This document shows, piece by piece, positions 22,201 through 32,818 of a DNA stretch of 64,000 nt. The stretch is from Nansenia antarctica. Lineage: Eukaryota > Chordata > Actinopteri > Argentiniformes > Microstomatidae. Below the pieces are notes generated by a model. That model was given only the letters and a program-made list of their open reading frames with translations. It searched no databases and was not told the DNA's origin. How positions within the stretch are numbered: position 1 is the stretch's first letter; each line of letters opens with the position of its first letter. The stretch lies in assembly GCA_963989245.1 (NCBI GenBank), contig OZ022339.1:39468151-39532150 (forward strand), in the 5' to 3' direction. The position numbers and the translations under genes are program-made.

Positions 22201-24424
22201 CAATCCACAATCCAGAGAAAAAGCTGTTTAAAGAGTTGGTTGTTTTTCACACCTTCACACAGCCAGCTAATGGGCGGTAACAATAGCTGGTTAACCCCAC
22301 CCCCAACCACTCCCCCTCTAGCTGTCAGCTGTCAATATCTGTCAGTGTTAGTCACTGGGTCAGATAGCTACAGCTAACATTATTATGTGTATAAGAAAAA
22401 TAAGTTGATAGTCTTGGTAAACATTCTTGATGTATTTGAGCAATTCAAAACATCTCACTAAACATGCTCTCTCTCTACCAGCAGGGTGTCAACCTGTACG
22501 TGAAGAACTTGCACGACCGCTTGGACGACGACCGACTGCACAAAGAGTTCTCCCGCTTCGGAACCATCACCAGCGCGAAGGTGATGATGACGGAGGAAGG
22601 ACGCAGCAAGGGATTCGGCTTCGTGCGCTTCTCCTCCCCCGAGGCGGCCACCAAGGCCGTGACCGAGATGAACGGCCGCATCGTGGCCAACAAGCCCCTG
22701 TACGTGGCCCTGGCCCAGCGCAAGGAGGAGCGCCAGGCTCTCAGAACCAACCAGAACATGCCACAGAGGATGGCCAGCGTCTGCGCCGTTCCCAACCCAG
22801 ACTTCCTACCTAACTTACCCTACCAGGTTGCTCCCCCACCTGGACTCTTCATGGCTTCTGCCATTCCACAGACCCAGGACTGTGGAACCGCCCAATACTC
22901 CTCAGCTCAGCTGAGACCCACTCATCACCTGGCTACCTTCGAACCTGAGGCGAAACCTCAGCACTTCCAGAACACACCCGACACCACCACGTCTCCATGG
23001 GCTACCGGGCCTCAGACCTTCGAGGCTATGAAGGCCACACCCTCCCAGGTGCCCCGTAGGTGGACGTCTCAGCACATAGGTCAGTTTATTTAGTGAAGCA
23101 ACCCTGCGCATAGCAGGGTTCCCACGGGTCCTTGAAATCCTTGAAAGTTGTTTGTGAATTTGAGAAAAAGAAATCAAGGTCTTAAAAGTTTTGGGAAAAT
23201 AGACATGGGTCATTGAATGTGCTTGAATTCCCCCCCCCCCCCCCCCCCTCTCTCTCTCTCTCTAAAAACATAATGTTTTACTCAGCTCGTCAACTACTTC
23301 TGTCTCAAACTATGCCGTGTTGAGTCCTTGAATTTGAGGGAATCGAGTCTTGAAAGGTGCTTGAATGGGATGTTTCAGAAGGTGTGGGGACCCCCCCTGA
23401 CATAGAGACAAGAGCACTATCCAAACATTTGCCATAAATATCCCTTTGGTTATGCTTATCTTCCCCTCTCAGCTACCCAGGCCTTGAGAAAGCACCCTGC
23501 CGTTGCAGATGGTGATCCAGCTATGGCACGGCTGCACGCTGTGCCCCAGAACAAGTCCACAGCTGGTGTACACCACCGCCAGCAGCACACGGCTCCCCAG
23601 CCACAGGTCCCCGTGCAGCAGCCTGCTGTCCATGTCCATGTCCAGGACCAGGAGACACTGATTGCCTCCATACTGGCCATGATGGCTACAGTTCCCCATG
23701 AGGACCAGAAGCAGATGATAGGTGAGTCTATTTGTTTGTTTCTATGGATACCCATTAGCTGTTACAGTTACTGTAGAATTTCTACCTCCTGAAATGATGG
23801 CTAGGACTGGTGTTATCAAGCGAAAGGTTATTTATATACAAATCTGCTGACATGCACTTGTGATCACTTTCAATTCAATAAAACAAGCTGTTAGCTATTC
23901 ACTTTCATATTCTGGACGGTACAATTCGCATTTCTCAAAAACAACAAACTGTCGACTTCTGTGAGACGTCTTGTTGCAAGGCATTCTGGAACCTGCAGTT
24001 CTGAAACCCATTCTTTAACTAATACAACAGAAATGTACTTCTTTTTTTTTAACTACCTTAACGATAAATAATAACTCTTTTAACTGTCAATCAATCATGT
24101 AACATATTAACCAATCTCTTTTAACTGTCAATCGATCAGGTAACCTTTAAAGTTACAACAGTTACTGTTACTGATATTTACTCCCCCCTCCCTCCAGGTG
24201 AGCGTCTCTTCCCATCCATCCTCAGCATGCACCCCAGCATCGCCCCCAAGGTCACGGGCATGCTGCTGGAGATGGACAACCGTGATCTGCTGCGCCTGCT
24301 GGCGTCTCCTGAGGCGCTGCGCTACCAGGTGGATGAAGCGGTCGCTACGCTGGAGGCCCACTGGGCTGAGGAGGCTGTACAGAAAATTGGCCACTTCCCA
24401 GAGTTCCAAGCGGCTAACGCATAA
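19271..24424 (+). CDS. PABPC-like gene with duplicated RRM4-linker-MLLE module
   Basis: Seven coding exons can be read: 19,271 (or acceptor at 19,301)-19,627, 20,036-20,630, 21,026-21,274, 21,751-22,046, 22,485-23,079, 23,473-23,721 and 24,198-24,424. All introns are GT-AG and all phases fit. From ATG 19,271 this gives 855 residues. Domain order is RRM3, RRM4, linker, MLLE, RRM3-tail, RRM4, linker, MLLE. Cytoplasmic PABPs bind mRNA poly(A) tails through four RRMs and recruit PAM2-containing partners through one MLLE domain. Here RRM1 and RRM2 were not found upstream in the window, while RRM4 and MLLE are doubled. A polyadenylation signal lies 47 bases after the stop. It could be an expressed paralogue, a fragment continuing from exons upstream of the repeats, or a young pseudogene; the frames are fully open. 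Confidence 0.75.
19301..19627 (+). CDS. PABPC-like exon: RRM3
   Basis: The exon encodes a full RRM with RNP2 VYVKNF and RNP1 VGFGFVNF, and the PABPC signatures FGEDMDD, EEMNGQEINGRRVYVGRAQ and the trailing basic helix ending TTYQ. It ends at the donor CCAG|GTGTGT. The 5' edge is uncertain: the pyrimidine-rich run before GCGGAG makes a good acceptor at 19,300, or translation could begin at ATG 19,271. Compared with usual PABPCs, the stretch between SRKERE and FTNVY is about nine residues shorter. Confidence 0.8.
20036..20630 (+). CDS. PABPC-like exon: RRM4 and Pro-rich linker, copy A
   Basis: The exon starts GGTGTCAAC (Gly-Val-Asn) after a tandem acceptor CAGCAG, so use of the first CAG would add one Gln. 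RRM4 has RNP2 LYVKNL and RNP1 KGFGFVCF, and the PABPC signatures ALAQRKEERQ and QRMASV. The rest is the Pro/Gln-rich linker. It ends ATAG|GTCAGT in phase 1. Copy B at 22,485-23,079 differs at Q/R, C/R (in RNP1), R/H and M/W. Confidence 0.85.
20665..20952. mobile_element. hAT-like MITE in the intron, copy A
   Basis: The intron segment starts CAGGGTTCCCAC and ends GTGGGGACCCCTG, an inverted pair of hAT type. It contains repeats of the CCTTGAAA kind found in a common fish repeat. The flanks share CATAG. It is present in both copies (20,665-20,952 and 23,114-23,399), so it inserted before the gene duplication. Confidence 0.5.
21026..21274 (+). CDS. PABPC-like exon: linker, copy A
   Basis: The 249-bp exon encodes a Gln/His/Pro-rich segment with QQPAVHVHVQDQETL and ends at DQKQMIG, the lead-in to the MLLE domain. 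The acceptor is CTCTCAG|CTACC and the donor ATAG|GTGAGT. In known PABPCs this linker mediates self-association and has low sequence conservation. Confidence 0.8.
21751..22046 (+). CDS. PABPC-like fused exon: MLLE joined to RRM3 tail
   Basis: The exon begins after CCTCCAG and encodes the MLLE (PABC) domain with GERLFPSIL, KVTSMLLEMDN and VDEAVAALEAHWAEEA. At 21,965 it switches from the normal C-terminus to the sequence found at 19,546-19,627 (the RRM3 exon end), then uses the RRM3 donor CCAG|GTGTGT. The frame is kept through the junction, where the two parents share about 3 bp (GGC). The usual MLLE motif KxTGMLLE has Ser in place of Gly here; copy B keeps Gly. Confidence 0.85.
22485..23079 (+). 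CDS. PABPC-like exon: RRM4 and linker, copy B
   Basis: This is the second copy of the RRM4 exon, with the same length (595 bp), the same CAGCAG tandem acceptor and the same donor. RNP1 reads KGFGFVRF. The nucleotide sequence is nearly identical to copy A. The changes I can see are mostly amino-acid-changing. Confidence 0.85.
23114..23399. mobile_element. hAT-like MITE in the intron, copy B
   Basis: This is the duplicate of the 20,665-20,952 element, with a longer C-run and a small deletion near 23,355 relative to copy A. Confidence 0.5.
23473..23721 (+). CDS. PABPC-like exon: linker, copy B
   Basis: The 249-bp exon is identical in layout to copy A. One change (Ile to Met, in LASILAMMATV) was seen. 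Confidence 0.8.
24198..24424 (+). CDS. PABPC-like last exon: MLLE and stop
   Basis: The exon encodes the second MLLE domain, with the canonical KVTGMLLEMDN, and ends EFQAANA and TAA at 24,422-24,424. It differs from copy A at S/G, A/T and A/V. It shows what the end of the ancestral gene looked like before the fusion in copy A. MLLE domains bind PAM2 peptides of translation and deadenylation factors. Confidence 0.85.
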
Positions 24425-24470
24425 AAAAGGAGACGACCCGGACTATGAAACAATACCGATTCACCGATGA

Positions 24471-24476
24471 AATAAA
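24471..24476 (+). terminator. Polyadenylation signal of the PABPC-like gene
   Basis: AATAAA lies 47 bases after the stop codon, followed by an A-run at about 24,488. The implied 3' UTR is very short. Confidence 0.6.
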
Positions 24477-24614
24477 ATGTTAGCATTGAAAAAAAAACGA
24501 TTACGAAATGAATAAATTATTTCATTAGGAAATTAAATTGATGGACTCGGCTGTGTCTAGAAAAGGGTAAACTGGACCTTGACGATAAAAGTAAAAACCC
24601 TGGTTGGACTAGAT

Positions 24615-24700
24615 CAGGGGTGTCCAAACTTTTTTCACAGAGGGCCACATACAGAAAAATATACTCAAGGCTGGGCCACTCACTAGAGGTGAGGTATCGC
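24615..24700 (+). mobile_element. hAT-like left end
   Basis: CAGGGGTGTCCAAACTTTTT followed by GAGGGCCACAT is a terminal sequence typical of hAT elements. I found no matching right end in the window, so the element is truncated or its right end has decayed. Confidence 0.5.
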
Positions 24701-24944
24701 CTCACCTCTAATGTATTAAAGTTAATCAAATGTAGGTAAAGTATGCTTGATACCTGAATATGCTTAACACTGGAGGCGCGACGTTTTTTTACCTACTAAA
24801 GCGCGACGAGGTGTGGAATCACACGACCACTAATCACAATGGGGGTGTGTGTACTGACCCACAAAAATCGCTGGATGGCGATGTCACGCAAGAAGCGTGA
24901 ACACGCAACAGAAACACACCGCGGGGGACCATCAACCCTCTCCC

Positions 24945-27400
24945 CACTGCCCGCAGCGCAGAGCGCATGTCTTAGTTGTTATGCATGTTATATATATATA
25001 TATAATAACGTATGCATGTATGTAACGTAAGTGGAGAGGAGATTGATCTAGGAGATTGATCGAGACTGCGGGAGTTTTCATTACTAACGAATGAAAGTTG
25101 ATTAGCATTATTAAAAAATAACTGTAATATATATTGCAATGTTGTCCCTTTCACACATAGTTCCAAGTAATTTCCTTGGAATCTGAAGCTGTGTGGACCA
25201 GGTATCTGTATTTTCACACAATGCCAAACATGTGATGCGTTTTATATTATATTCTTTGAACAACAGAACGGGACAGGCGCCAGAAACTGCCATAATATAC
25301 CATACATACATATATCTGCCATATATTGTACCTCCGTTTTATATTGAGAAATATGATGATAAATACATATAGGGCGGAGCTATGATATGTGGTGTGTGGC
25401 TAGATATTTTCATGTAGCACTGTGACTGTGCCTATCTGTGGATTATTATTTATAAATAGTGGTCTCCTGAGAGGAGCGACTTGAAGGAGGAGAAAATGGT
25501 TACAGAAACACACCGTTGGGACGTGGTGGAGCGGGGGAAACCCGATGTCTTTGTTCATTGATCGGAAACGATCTAGAGCCATCAACCCTCCCCCCATCAA
25601 CATCAAGTGATTGTAACTCAGAAGTTTGTAACTTAGAAACGAGTTGTCCCATACAGTGATTTTGTAGAGAGAGAGAGAGAGGGACAGATATTGTCTCAAT
25701 ATATGTTGTATTGTCTGAACGAACATTTATTTCACCATATTACGTGACTTATGCACCTTAGGTTTTTGTGAACGGGACGATCAGAAAGAGATTAGTTTAC
25801 CACGAAACAAGGAATGCAAAATCAAAAAAACAACGCATTACATTGGCCGTCCTATTGAGATGATAACTGTTTACAGATTGAACTCATTATCACTATTAGG
25901 CTACCGAGTCTCGATCTCAAATGGCATTCAATTGTCAGGATTCATCTTTGATAAACAATGGCCTACTAATCAATCGTTGATGATTACATAATCAAATGTA
26001 GCCCGCAGCGCAGAGCGCATGTCTTATTGAGTACACATTTCACGGCAAGAGAATTCCGATTTGTGGCAAACACCCAACAATTGTTCGTTCACTAAACATT
26101 ATAACATGAACACAGTGAGGATTCAAACAAACAAAATAATTAATACACATCATTTCATTTATAATGTGCAGTAAACAAACAAAATAATGTATACTCTCTG
26201 CAATTGGCTAATGGTGCCAAAATCAACTATCCAAATATGAATCTGCGTATATCTATGTACAACCTTGTTGTAGCCTATTATTATCATGGTCGACATGAGA
26301 ATTGTTGGCTACTTCATATCACAACTGAACATTCATATATATAGCCTATTGCATTATTTGAAAATTGACAGCGCTGTACATAGTGTCATTCAATGCACAA
26401 GCACGTAATTTCAAACGATTTTGGTCGACAGCGAAATACATTATCAATATCTTATTATCAATTGTCAATATACTCTCTCCCTTCTTCTCCTTACTTTCCT
26501 GTCTGTCTTCACTATATCTGGGACTGCCCCACTCAGAAATATCCGTTCGTTATATCGTTGATTCTGGTGGGGGATGGTTTGAAGGGCTTGTTGGAGGCAT
26601 CCTTTGTGTGGTGATCGGAAACGATCAGAAAGAGATCATTGAGAATAAGATGACCCTCCCCCATGCATCAACCATCAATTGTCAGGATTCATCTGTGATA
26701 AACAATTGCCTACTAATTACATGCCATTGAATATGATTGCATATGAACACACTTATTCCTACATTATCAATATCTTATTATCAATTGTCAATACTCTCTC
26801 CCTTCTTCTCCTTACTTTCCTGTCTGTCTTCACTATATCTGGGACTGCCCCACTCAGAAATATCAGTTCGTTATATGATTACAGGCATAATCATCGCCGA
26901 CATCATTTTATTTGATGTGCACATTTCACGGCAAGAGACAGTTTATTCTCCCAACAATTGTTTGTTCACTGCACAACATGAACACAGTGAGGATTCAAAC
27001 AAACAAAAATAATGAATACACTCTGCAATTGGCTACTACTACAACGTGGTCTACAGTGATATACAAAAAATACATTATATACAATATTATAAATATCCGT
27101 TTGTTATATAATATTCGTTGATGAACTACTTTGCTGTGGTACCTATGTAATACCACACAGCTTGATAGGTACATACTGTGCAGTGTATCATTCATAACTG
27201 TACATAGGCTACACATATCATAATATCTTATCACTATTGCATGGAACTTGGGTAAACCCGCTGTGAAAAAAAACCCTCAGCTCCAACAAATCTGAAGGGA
27301 TTGGGAGACATACTGTACAGTTTATCATTTTCATAACTGTCTGTACATATACATATCTTATGTATCACTATTGCTATATATAGCCTATATATAAACACAT
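24945..27400. repeat. AT-rich mosaic of dispersed direct repeats
   Basis: Several segments recur: GCCCGCAGCGCAGAGCGCAT at about 24,950 and 26,000 (again at 56,932); about 118 bp at 26,439-26,558 and 26,762-26,877; the stretch starting ACATTTCACGGCAAGAGA at about 26,034 and 26,921; ATTGTCAGGATTCATCT at about 25,932 and 26,679; and about 60 bp at 27,180 and 27,317. There is no gene. The layout suggests repeated internal duplication inside one old DNA element. Confidence 0.7.
25298..25396 (+). repeat. Hairpin segment shared with 57.5 kb, loop in opposite orientation
   Basis: ATCTGCCATAT and TACCTCCGT precede, and CGGAGCTATGATATG follows, a loop of about 37 bp. The copy at about 57,526-57,600 has the same flanks but the loop reversed. 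Confidence 0.75.
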
Positions 27401-28053
27401 TATGTTACAAATATCAGTCTTATCCACTGTATCTAATTCAGCACTGAAGCCTGAAGGTTGAGCACAGTGTGTGCCCCCTTGCTACCTCTGCTGATATAAA
27501 AGAGAATTGCAGCCTTGGAGAAAAAGATGGCAGCCGAATCCCAAGGCAAATACACAGACACACACAGAAATACTGCAAAATCGCTTTATACTAACTCGAT
27601 TTTGAAAATGTAAAGATGCTGGGTGGTAGAACGCACATATCTAGGAAAAGTCATGAAAGGAGGGTCCTGAAATTTGATCGAGTGCAAAGGTAGATTTTTT
27701 TTTGTACTCACTGGTGCTGTTTAACACCTCACGGCTGATTAAGTGTTAATGAAACACGGTCACATATTGCAAGATTACATGTCACTGACAGTGTGGGACA
27801 AGCTACAAAGAGCACAACGTATGTATACAGAGATACAGAATGAGCCTTGAGGCTATGGAGACTGGTGATGAAAAGTGATGGATTTCTTTTACTATGGTCT
27901 TGCACTCTCATGCCTTCCAACAGCTGTTTGGGTACCGTGTTTATCACTCCAATACTACTTCCCTAAGTACTCAAGGCAGTATTTATCTCATGCTCTCTGG
28001 CCTGTATAGGTTTTTAGTGTGTGTGGGGTAGTGGCTACATTTTGATTCTTCAG
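27401..28053. other. Non-coding stretch
   Basis: Nothing recognised beyond short motif-free open frames. Confidence 0.4.
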
Positions 28054-28225
28054 GTCATACATGGAGATGATGTTCCACCGAGAGCTGTTCACATGGATAA
28101 CAGCAGCTGCCCAGATGTTCAGTATCAAGGTGTCAGTGTCCAGAGACTTCAAGAACCTGACACATGCTGCATCGCAGAAACTGAATGATAGTCATGACAT
28201 CTGCTACACATGGTATGGAAGATGA
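28054..28225 (+). other. Possible orphan exon, not recognised
   Basis: A pyrimidine-rich stretch ending TTCTTCAG at 28,053 is followed by a 56-codon open frame that begins SYMEMMFHRELFTWI and ends at TGA (28,223-28,225). Codon content looks plausible for protein, but I recognise no family, no upstream exon and no poly(A) signal. An open frame of this length can arise by chance. Confidence 0.2.
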
Positions 28226-30264
28226 AAGTGAGTGGAGTACATGGCTTTCAGGAATAGATGTACATTAACGAGAGCCTTGGGCCTTAGCTTAACGAGAGGG
28301 ATTAGTGAAGCATGATAGAGCTCTGCATAACTGTGGGAGGGAGGCGAGACAAGAAGAGGTAGCGGAGGATGGATGGGGGTCTATCAGCCTGTTAGAAGAA
28401 AGGTTCACCTCCAACCATGGCATATGGTTGTTTTCAGTTCTGGGTGATGTCCAGAGTGCAGTTTAGGCCTTGGCGTATGTTTTGTTCAGAGTTTTTGCCA
28501 ACTGCAGAAGCCAGAAATATTGCTCCCCCCTGTTGTTTTTAATATCAGACCGAGTTAGGAGGAAATGAGCAAAGGATGAATGAGGCAACTTTGAAAGCGA
28601 TATGATTTCATCATCTCACTGCATTCTTAAATGTATGGTTTGTTTCCTAATAAGTCCAGTTGGAACTAGGATTGTTGTATTATGACTTCTGGTTACAAGT
28701 CATCTCGGTCATCTAATTTCTTGATTGAGATTCTGGGGGCAAAGGAAGTAAAAAGGTAGTTGTCAGCAAGTTCACACGCCTCAAGATATTTTTTCTGTAG
28801 GCTCCACATGAGTTGCTCATGATGATCTCCTCTGCCCGTGCTCTTGCTTACACACCGATTTGCACGGATTGCACAAAATGAAAACATGGTGTTAGCTTAA
28901 TACGTTTTTGATGCCAGGTGAGCGATTTAATTATCTCTATAATGTAAATGATTGGTTATGGTAACCTTTTTGGCCAAGTTTAGAACACAAAACCCACCAT
29001 GATTTAGAAAACAGAATACAATAACAACTGTAGAAAAGGCTCTGAAATGTATTGGGTGTTGTCATTTTAAGAATCACATTCTCCAGTTATGGGAATTGAC
29101 GTGTGTTCCCTGCTAGTTTTGGTATTGCACATTAAGAGTGTGTTACCTTAGTTAGATCCCTTTACTGTGGAGTTCGACATACATTTTGGAACAAATAGTT
29201 AAACAAGTTGTAAAATGATTTGGGGGCCAGTATCTTTAGCTTACTATATTGTCGTAGCAGTTGGTAAAAGAACAGGATTTAAAAAAAACAATGTGTTCCT
29301 TCATCTGAAGCTACAATACTGGGACCATTCATGACTGGGTGGCTACAGGCAGTCAAATACTAGGCGAACATGTGTGTGTGTTTGTGTGTAAGACACGGAT
29401 ACACTTGGATTTTATTCATTTCAAGTGGCATCTTTGTAATCATGATGACGTAGACATGTCAAGGAATGCATTTCACCATATGGATTCCCAAAATAACAGC
29501 TGTATGTACATTTACTGCATGTAGGCTATTGCCAGGTTTGTTATGTCCGATTCATTGCACAGTTTGACGAGACTGAAGAGACGTGCAATGCATTTTGGGG
29601 AAGTTGAGTATGAAAAGTATCCTCGCGCCGCACACTCAGAAATCTTGGCGAATCTAGGATATCCGGGCATTTCTTGCATACACAAATTTCACACTATGTA
29701 GTGGGAAGCACTACATACTCAAATCTATGTCATACATAGTATGAATAGTATGCTAGTATGCCATTTCGAACACACCCACTATCTTCTTCAACAACATCTG
29801 CAGCAGCTGCATACTAACTTGAATTTGCGCTGTCAAAGCACACAATGATTGACATCACTAAGAGCCAATGAAATTGGGGAGGCATGCGGAATGGCCAATC
29901 CAATCACAATCTGATCGCTTCTCGACACCTTCACAATGTCTTTACTGATTGACATCACTCAACACCCGTTGGAGGACCACACGGGGGGGCAAATCAGATC
30001 ACACGGGTGCCACCACGGTAGCTCCACCACTGCAGAGAAGTAGCTAAAAAAATAATAATTTGGGATTAAGTCTGTTATTGAGGTGGCGCAGTAGATGGAC
30101 TTTCTTACATAGAAAATGTGTTGCAAAGTGCAACAATATAAAACTGGCTACTGCCACTGCCACTGTACTAAAAGGTTTAGGTGACAATACACGGTTCCAT
30201 GGGTTTGTGGATGGATGCATGCGTGAGCTTTTATATTGAAAAGAGTATTTCAGTACATTAACAA
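28226..30264. other. Non-coding stretch with one repeat remnant
   Basis: No gene. Around 29,690-29,775 a segment with CATACATAGTATGAATAGTA and GCTAGTATGCCATTTCGAAC resembles the end of a common fish DNA repeat; its partner end was not found. Confidence 0.4.
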
Positions 30265-30496
30265 CAGGGGCCTCATTTATAAAAAAAAGTACTTGAACGT
30301 CATCTTTGACTTGCACGTAAGCACAAGACTCGGACATAAGCATTATTTATAAAACGGGCTGCACTTGTTTAAATTGCGTACGTACTTAAGTGATAGCGGC
30401 TCAATTATAGCGGCTCAATTAAGCCAAGTGCGCAGGAGAGGGCAGAGAAGGGTGGCTTCTCAGTAAGTTGCATTTGTAACGTTTGATCATGACAAC

Positions 30497-30810
30497 CAGT
30501 ATTCAAGTTGTAAACATAAATATGGGGGATGGTGGATTTTATCATAATGAGGACAATTTTAGCATCCCCACAGCGTCAGTGACTTCAGTGTCAGTGACTT
30601 GGTAAAAATGTCATTGCATGTGTGCGTGCCCCCTCGCCCACAGTATTTTACTCAATATGCGCAAAACTAAATGTTGAAATAGCAGTAATACCACGTTCAT
30701 TGATAAAATGACATAAGGGATGGAAAGGGGGGATGCCAGTTTTAGAAGGGGGATGATTTTGACCGTTTTTATTTCAGGGGGGATGCCATCCCCCCTCAAC
30801 TTGAGTGCTG
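30497..30810. mobile_element. hAT-like MITE nested in Harbinger-like copy 1
   Basis: The 314-bp insert starts CAGTATTCAAGTTG and ends CAACTTGAGTGCTG. It is flanked by a perfect 8-bp duplication ATGACAAC (30,489-30,496 and 30,811-30,818). Copy 2 at 52.9 kb has one ATGACAAC at the corresponding place and no insert, so it is the empty site. Confidence 0.85.
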
Positions 30811-31159
30811 ATGACAACCAACCAGCAAATGCTTATACTGTAATAATATTCTTATCACGTGACATTGAAAATATAGCTGCTCACTCCCAGACACCGGAGA
30901 CACCAGAGAAAAATCCAGTATAATTTAGCGCATTAGGCATGTTGAAGGGGAGATGGCGTTGCCTTGACAGCTCCGGAGGAATATAAAGGAAGACTGAAAT
31001 ACAATCATAAACATCAGTTCCCTTTAAATCTTTAATTAAACTAATTTTCTCGGCTGATAACAACATCGTTAATTTTATTACGAGTCACGTTCACTTTGCA
31101 TGAATTACAGTAGGCAGTGCGGCTCACATGCCTGTAATAACTCTGCATAACCAGTAGGT

Positions 31160-31377
31160 TGTCTGTAATAGTTATTTGTCTGTATTATCTTGTAGATAGT
31201 ACTAGCTTTTTTGTCTGTCTTACATGTAACGATGAATTGAGAATCAAGGACCCCAATTGAAATAAGCCAGTGGCTTTCTTGGGTTTTTATCCTGTTAGTT
31301 GACCTTGTATGTAATATGTACTTTCATGTACCTACTTCTGCAAATCTTCTAATAAAGTTTTCAATCAATCAATCAAT
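31160..31377 (+). mobile_element. 5'-truncated retroposon with (TCAA)n tail in copy 1
   Basis: About 218 bp are absent from Harbinger-like copy 2 at the same place. The insert ends with AATAAAG and TCAATCAATCAATCAAT, as expected for the 3' end of a LINE or SINE. Its family is not recognised. Confidence 0.6.
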
Positions 31378-31535
31378 ACGTAAGGTCAATACCCGACGTA
31401 GAGCTACGATCGTTTCCACGGTCAAATTGACTCACGTTGAAATTGTATAAATCACTACGTTGACGTGGTTTCCTACGTACGACACGGGTAAGATCTAAAA
31501 TGTTTCCAAAGTACTGTCTATAAATGAGGCCCCAG

Positions 31536-31885
31536 GCCTCCCAGCCTACTATATTTGCACTGTTTTCTCAAATGACTAAATAGATTCTTCTTCGGAAACT
31601 GAGGTGCTTTAGGTAGCTGACTTGCTTCATGGTTTTCCTTTCATCTGCACCCCACACTCTCTCTCTCGACGTGAGATGAAACTCCAAAAGAAGAGTGTGT
31701 CCACAATCCCAGGAGAGGAATCAAAAATCCCACCAGGTCCCCAGCTGACACACTTGAGGCAGTCGACTCAATCTGGCTGGCTGATTCTGTTTTATCTCGC
31801 TCATAAACAACCCGCAATCACAGCATTATATTTTCCTTGAGCAAAACTTAAACAAACGCGGATTAACTCCAGAGAGTTATTTTCT

Positions 31886-31916
<31 letters not shown>

Positions 31917-32817
31917 TTGTCTGAGATAGCTTAGGCTCTAATCCAACTTTGTAAGTGAGAACACTCTCGATTTTGCTGAGTGTTCATCCTGCTGAAAGTG
32001 ATTTATATCATCCAATCATTGTGGCACCGACAGCCCTACTGCAAGCTAAAGATACGTTACAATAGAATGCTGCGACCGAAAACTGATAAAAAAAAAAAAG
32101 AAGCTTAGGCCAAGCCTGAAGGACTTTGCAATGGCACCTAACTGACAGGGGAAACATTTATTTCTGAACTTTGCAAAATATAGCTGTAGCTTTCAGTATA
32201 AGCTAAACCTAAACACAAAATAACAGCAGACTCCCAGAATTACAGAGAAATTCAGTTTCATATGAATAATGTAGTCCTCACCACTTCAGTCTCACAATGG
32301 CAGGAAGACTTTTCATGTTTGTGTGTGTGTTTTACTGTTGTGTTGTGATGCATTAATGGGTTTTTGGTTTAATGTACAGTACTAACTGGGTTAGGTGGGG
32401 CTACATAGAGTTTTCTCTATTTACATTCTGTGTCCAAGTCCCACCACTCAGTCAGGTCACCTGAAATAAACAAACTAACCATGTTGGTGAGAGCACATTA
32501 GTGTTTGAGTGAACATCTGGAAGTCTGGCCATTAGATATAATGCAGGCTCCAATTTGTGATTCATACTCAATTTGGTTTAAATCTAAAATAAACACGGCA
32601 ATCGTGTCTTGTTGGCTGTACCGAAAAGACCAAAGTACCAAATATATGAACATTGCATGGATACATGAATGTTAAATATTTTGTAGGCATGTATTTACAG
32701 TAGTTAAGGCAGAACCCCATACAGTGCATGAGTCATTCACTCAGCTAACAGTGAAGGTGTTCATAAAATAAAATAAAGTGATATCCCACCAAGATTATGA
32801 CCTGTATTACTGTATTG
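31536..32817. other. Non-coding stretch with (GA)n
   Basis: A (GA)n microsatellite lies at about 31,886-31,916. Nothing else was recognised. Confidence 0.5.
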
Positions 32818-32818
32818 A

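Larger units (their letters stand above)
19546..24412 (+). repeat. Tandem segmental duplication, two units of about 2.4 kb
   Basis: Unit A is 19,546-21,964 and unit B is 21,965-24,412. Exons, introns, intronic MITE and a C-run are all repeated in order at an offset of 2,419 to 2,449 bp. The units differ by point changes, by the C-run length (20,780s against 23,230s) and by an insertion near 22,120-22,300. The breakpoint lies inside two exons. Confidence 0.9.
30268..31532 (+). mobile_element. Harbinger-like non-autonomous element, copy 1
   Basis: It starts GGGCCTCATTTATA and ends TATAAATGAGGCCC, flanked by CAG on both sides (30,265-30,267 and 31,533-31,535). A 3-bp CWG target duplication is known for Harbinger elements in fish. 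There is no transposase. The body contains the repeated GATAGCGGCTCAATTATAGC and a right arm with CGATCGTTTCCACGGTCAAA. Two later insertions lie inside it (30,497-30,810 and 31,160-31,377). Copies 2 and 3 are at 52,909-53,769 and 56,439-57,939. Confidence 0.75.

Noticed and set aside
19546..24412. PABPC duplication as a haplotype-merge assembly artefact
   Set aside because: Not fully excluded, but the exonic junction between MLLE and RRM3 sequence and the in-phase fused exon are hard to produce by joining two whole haplotypes.
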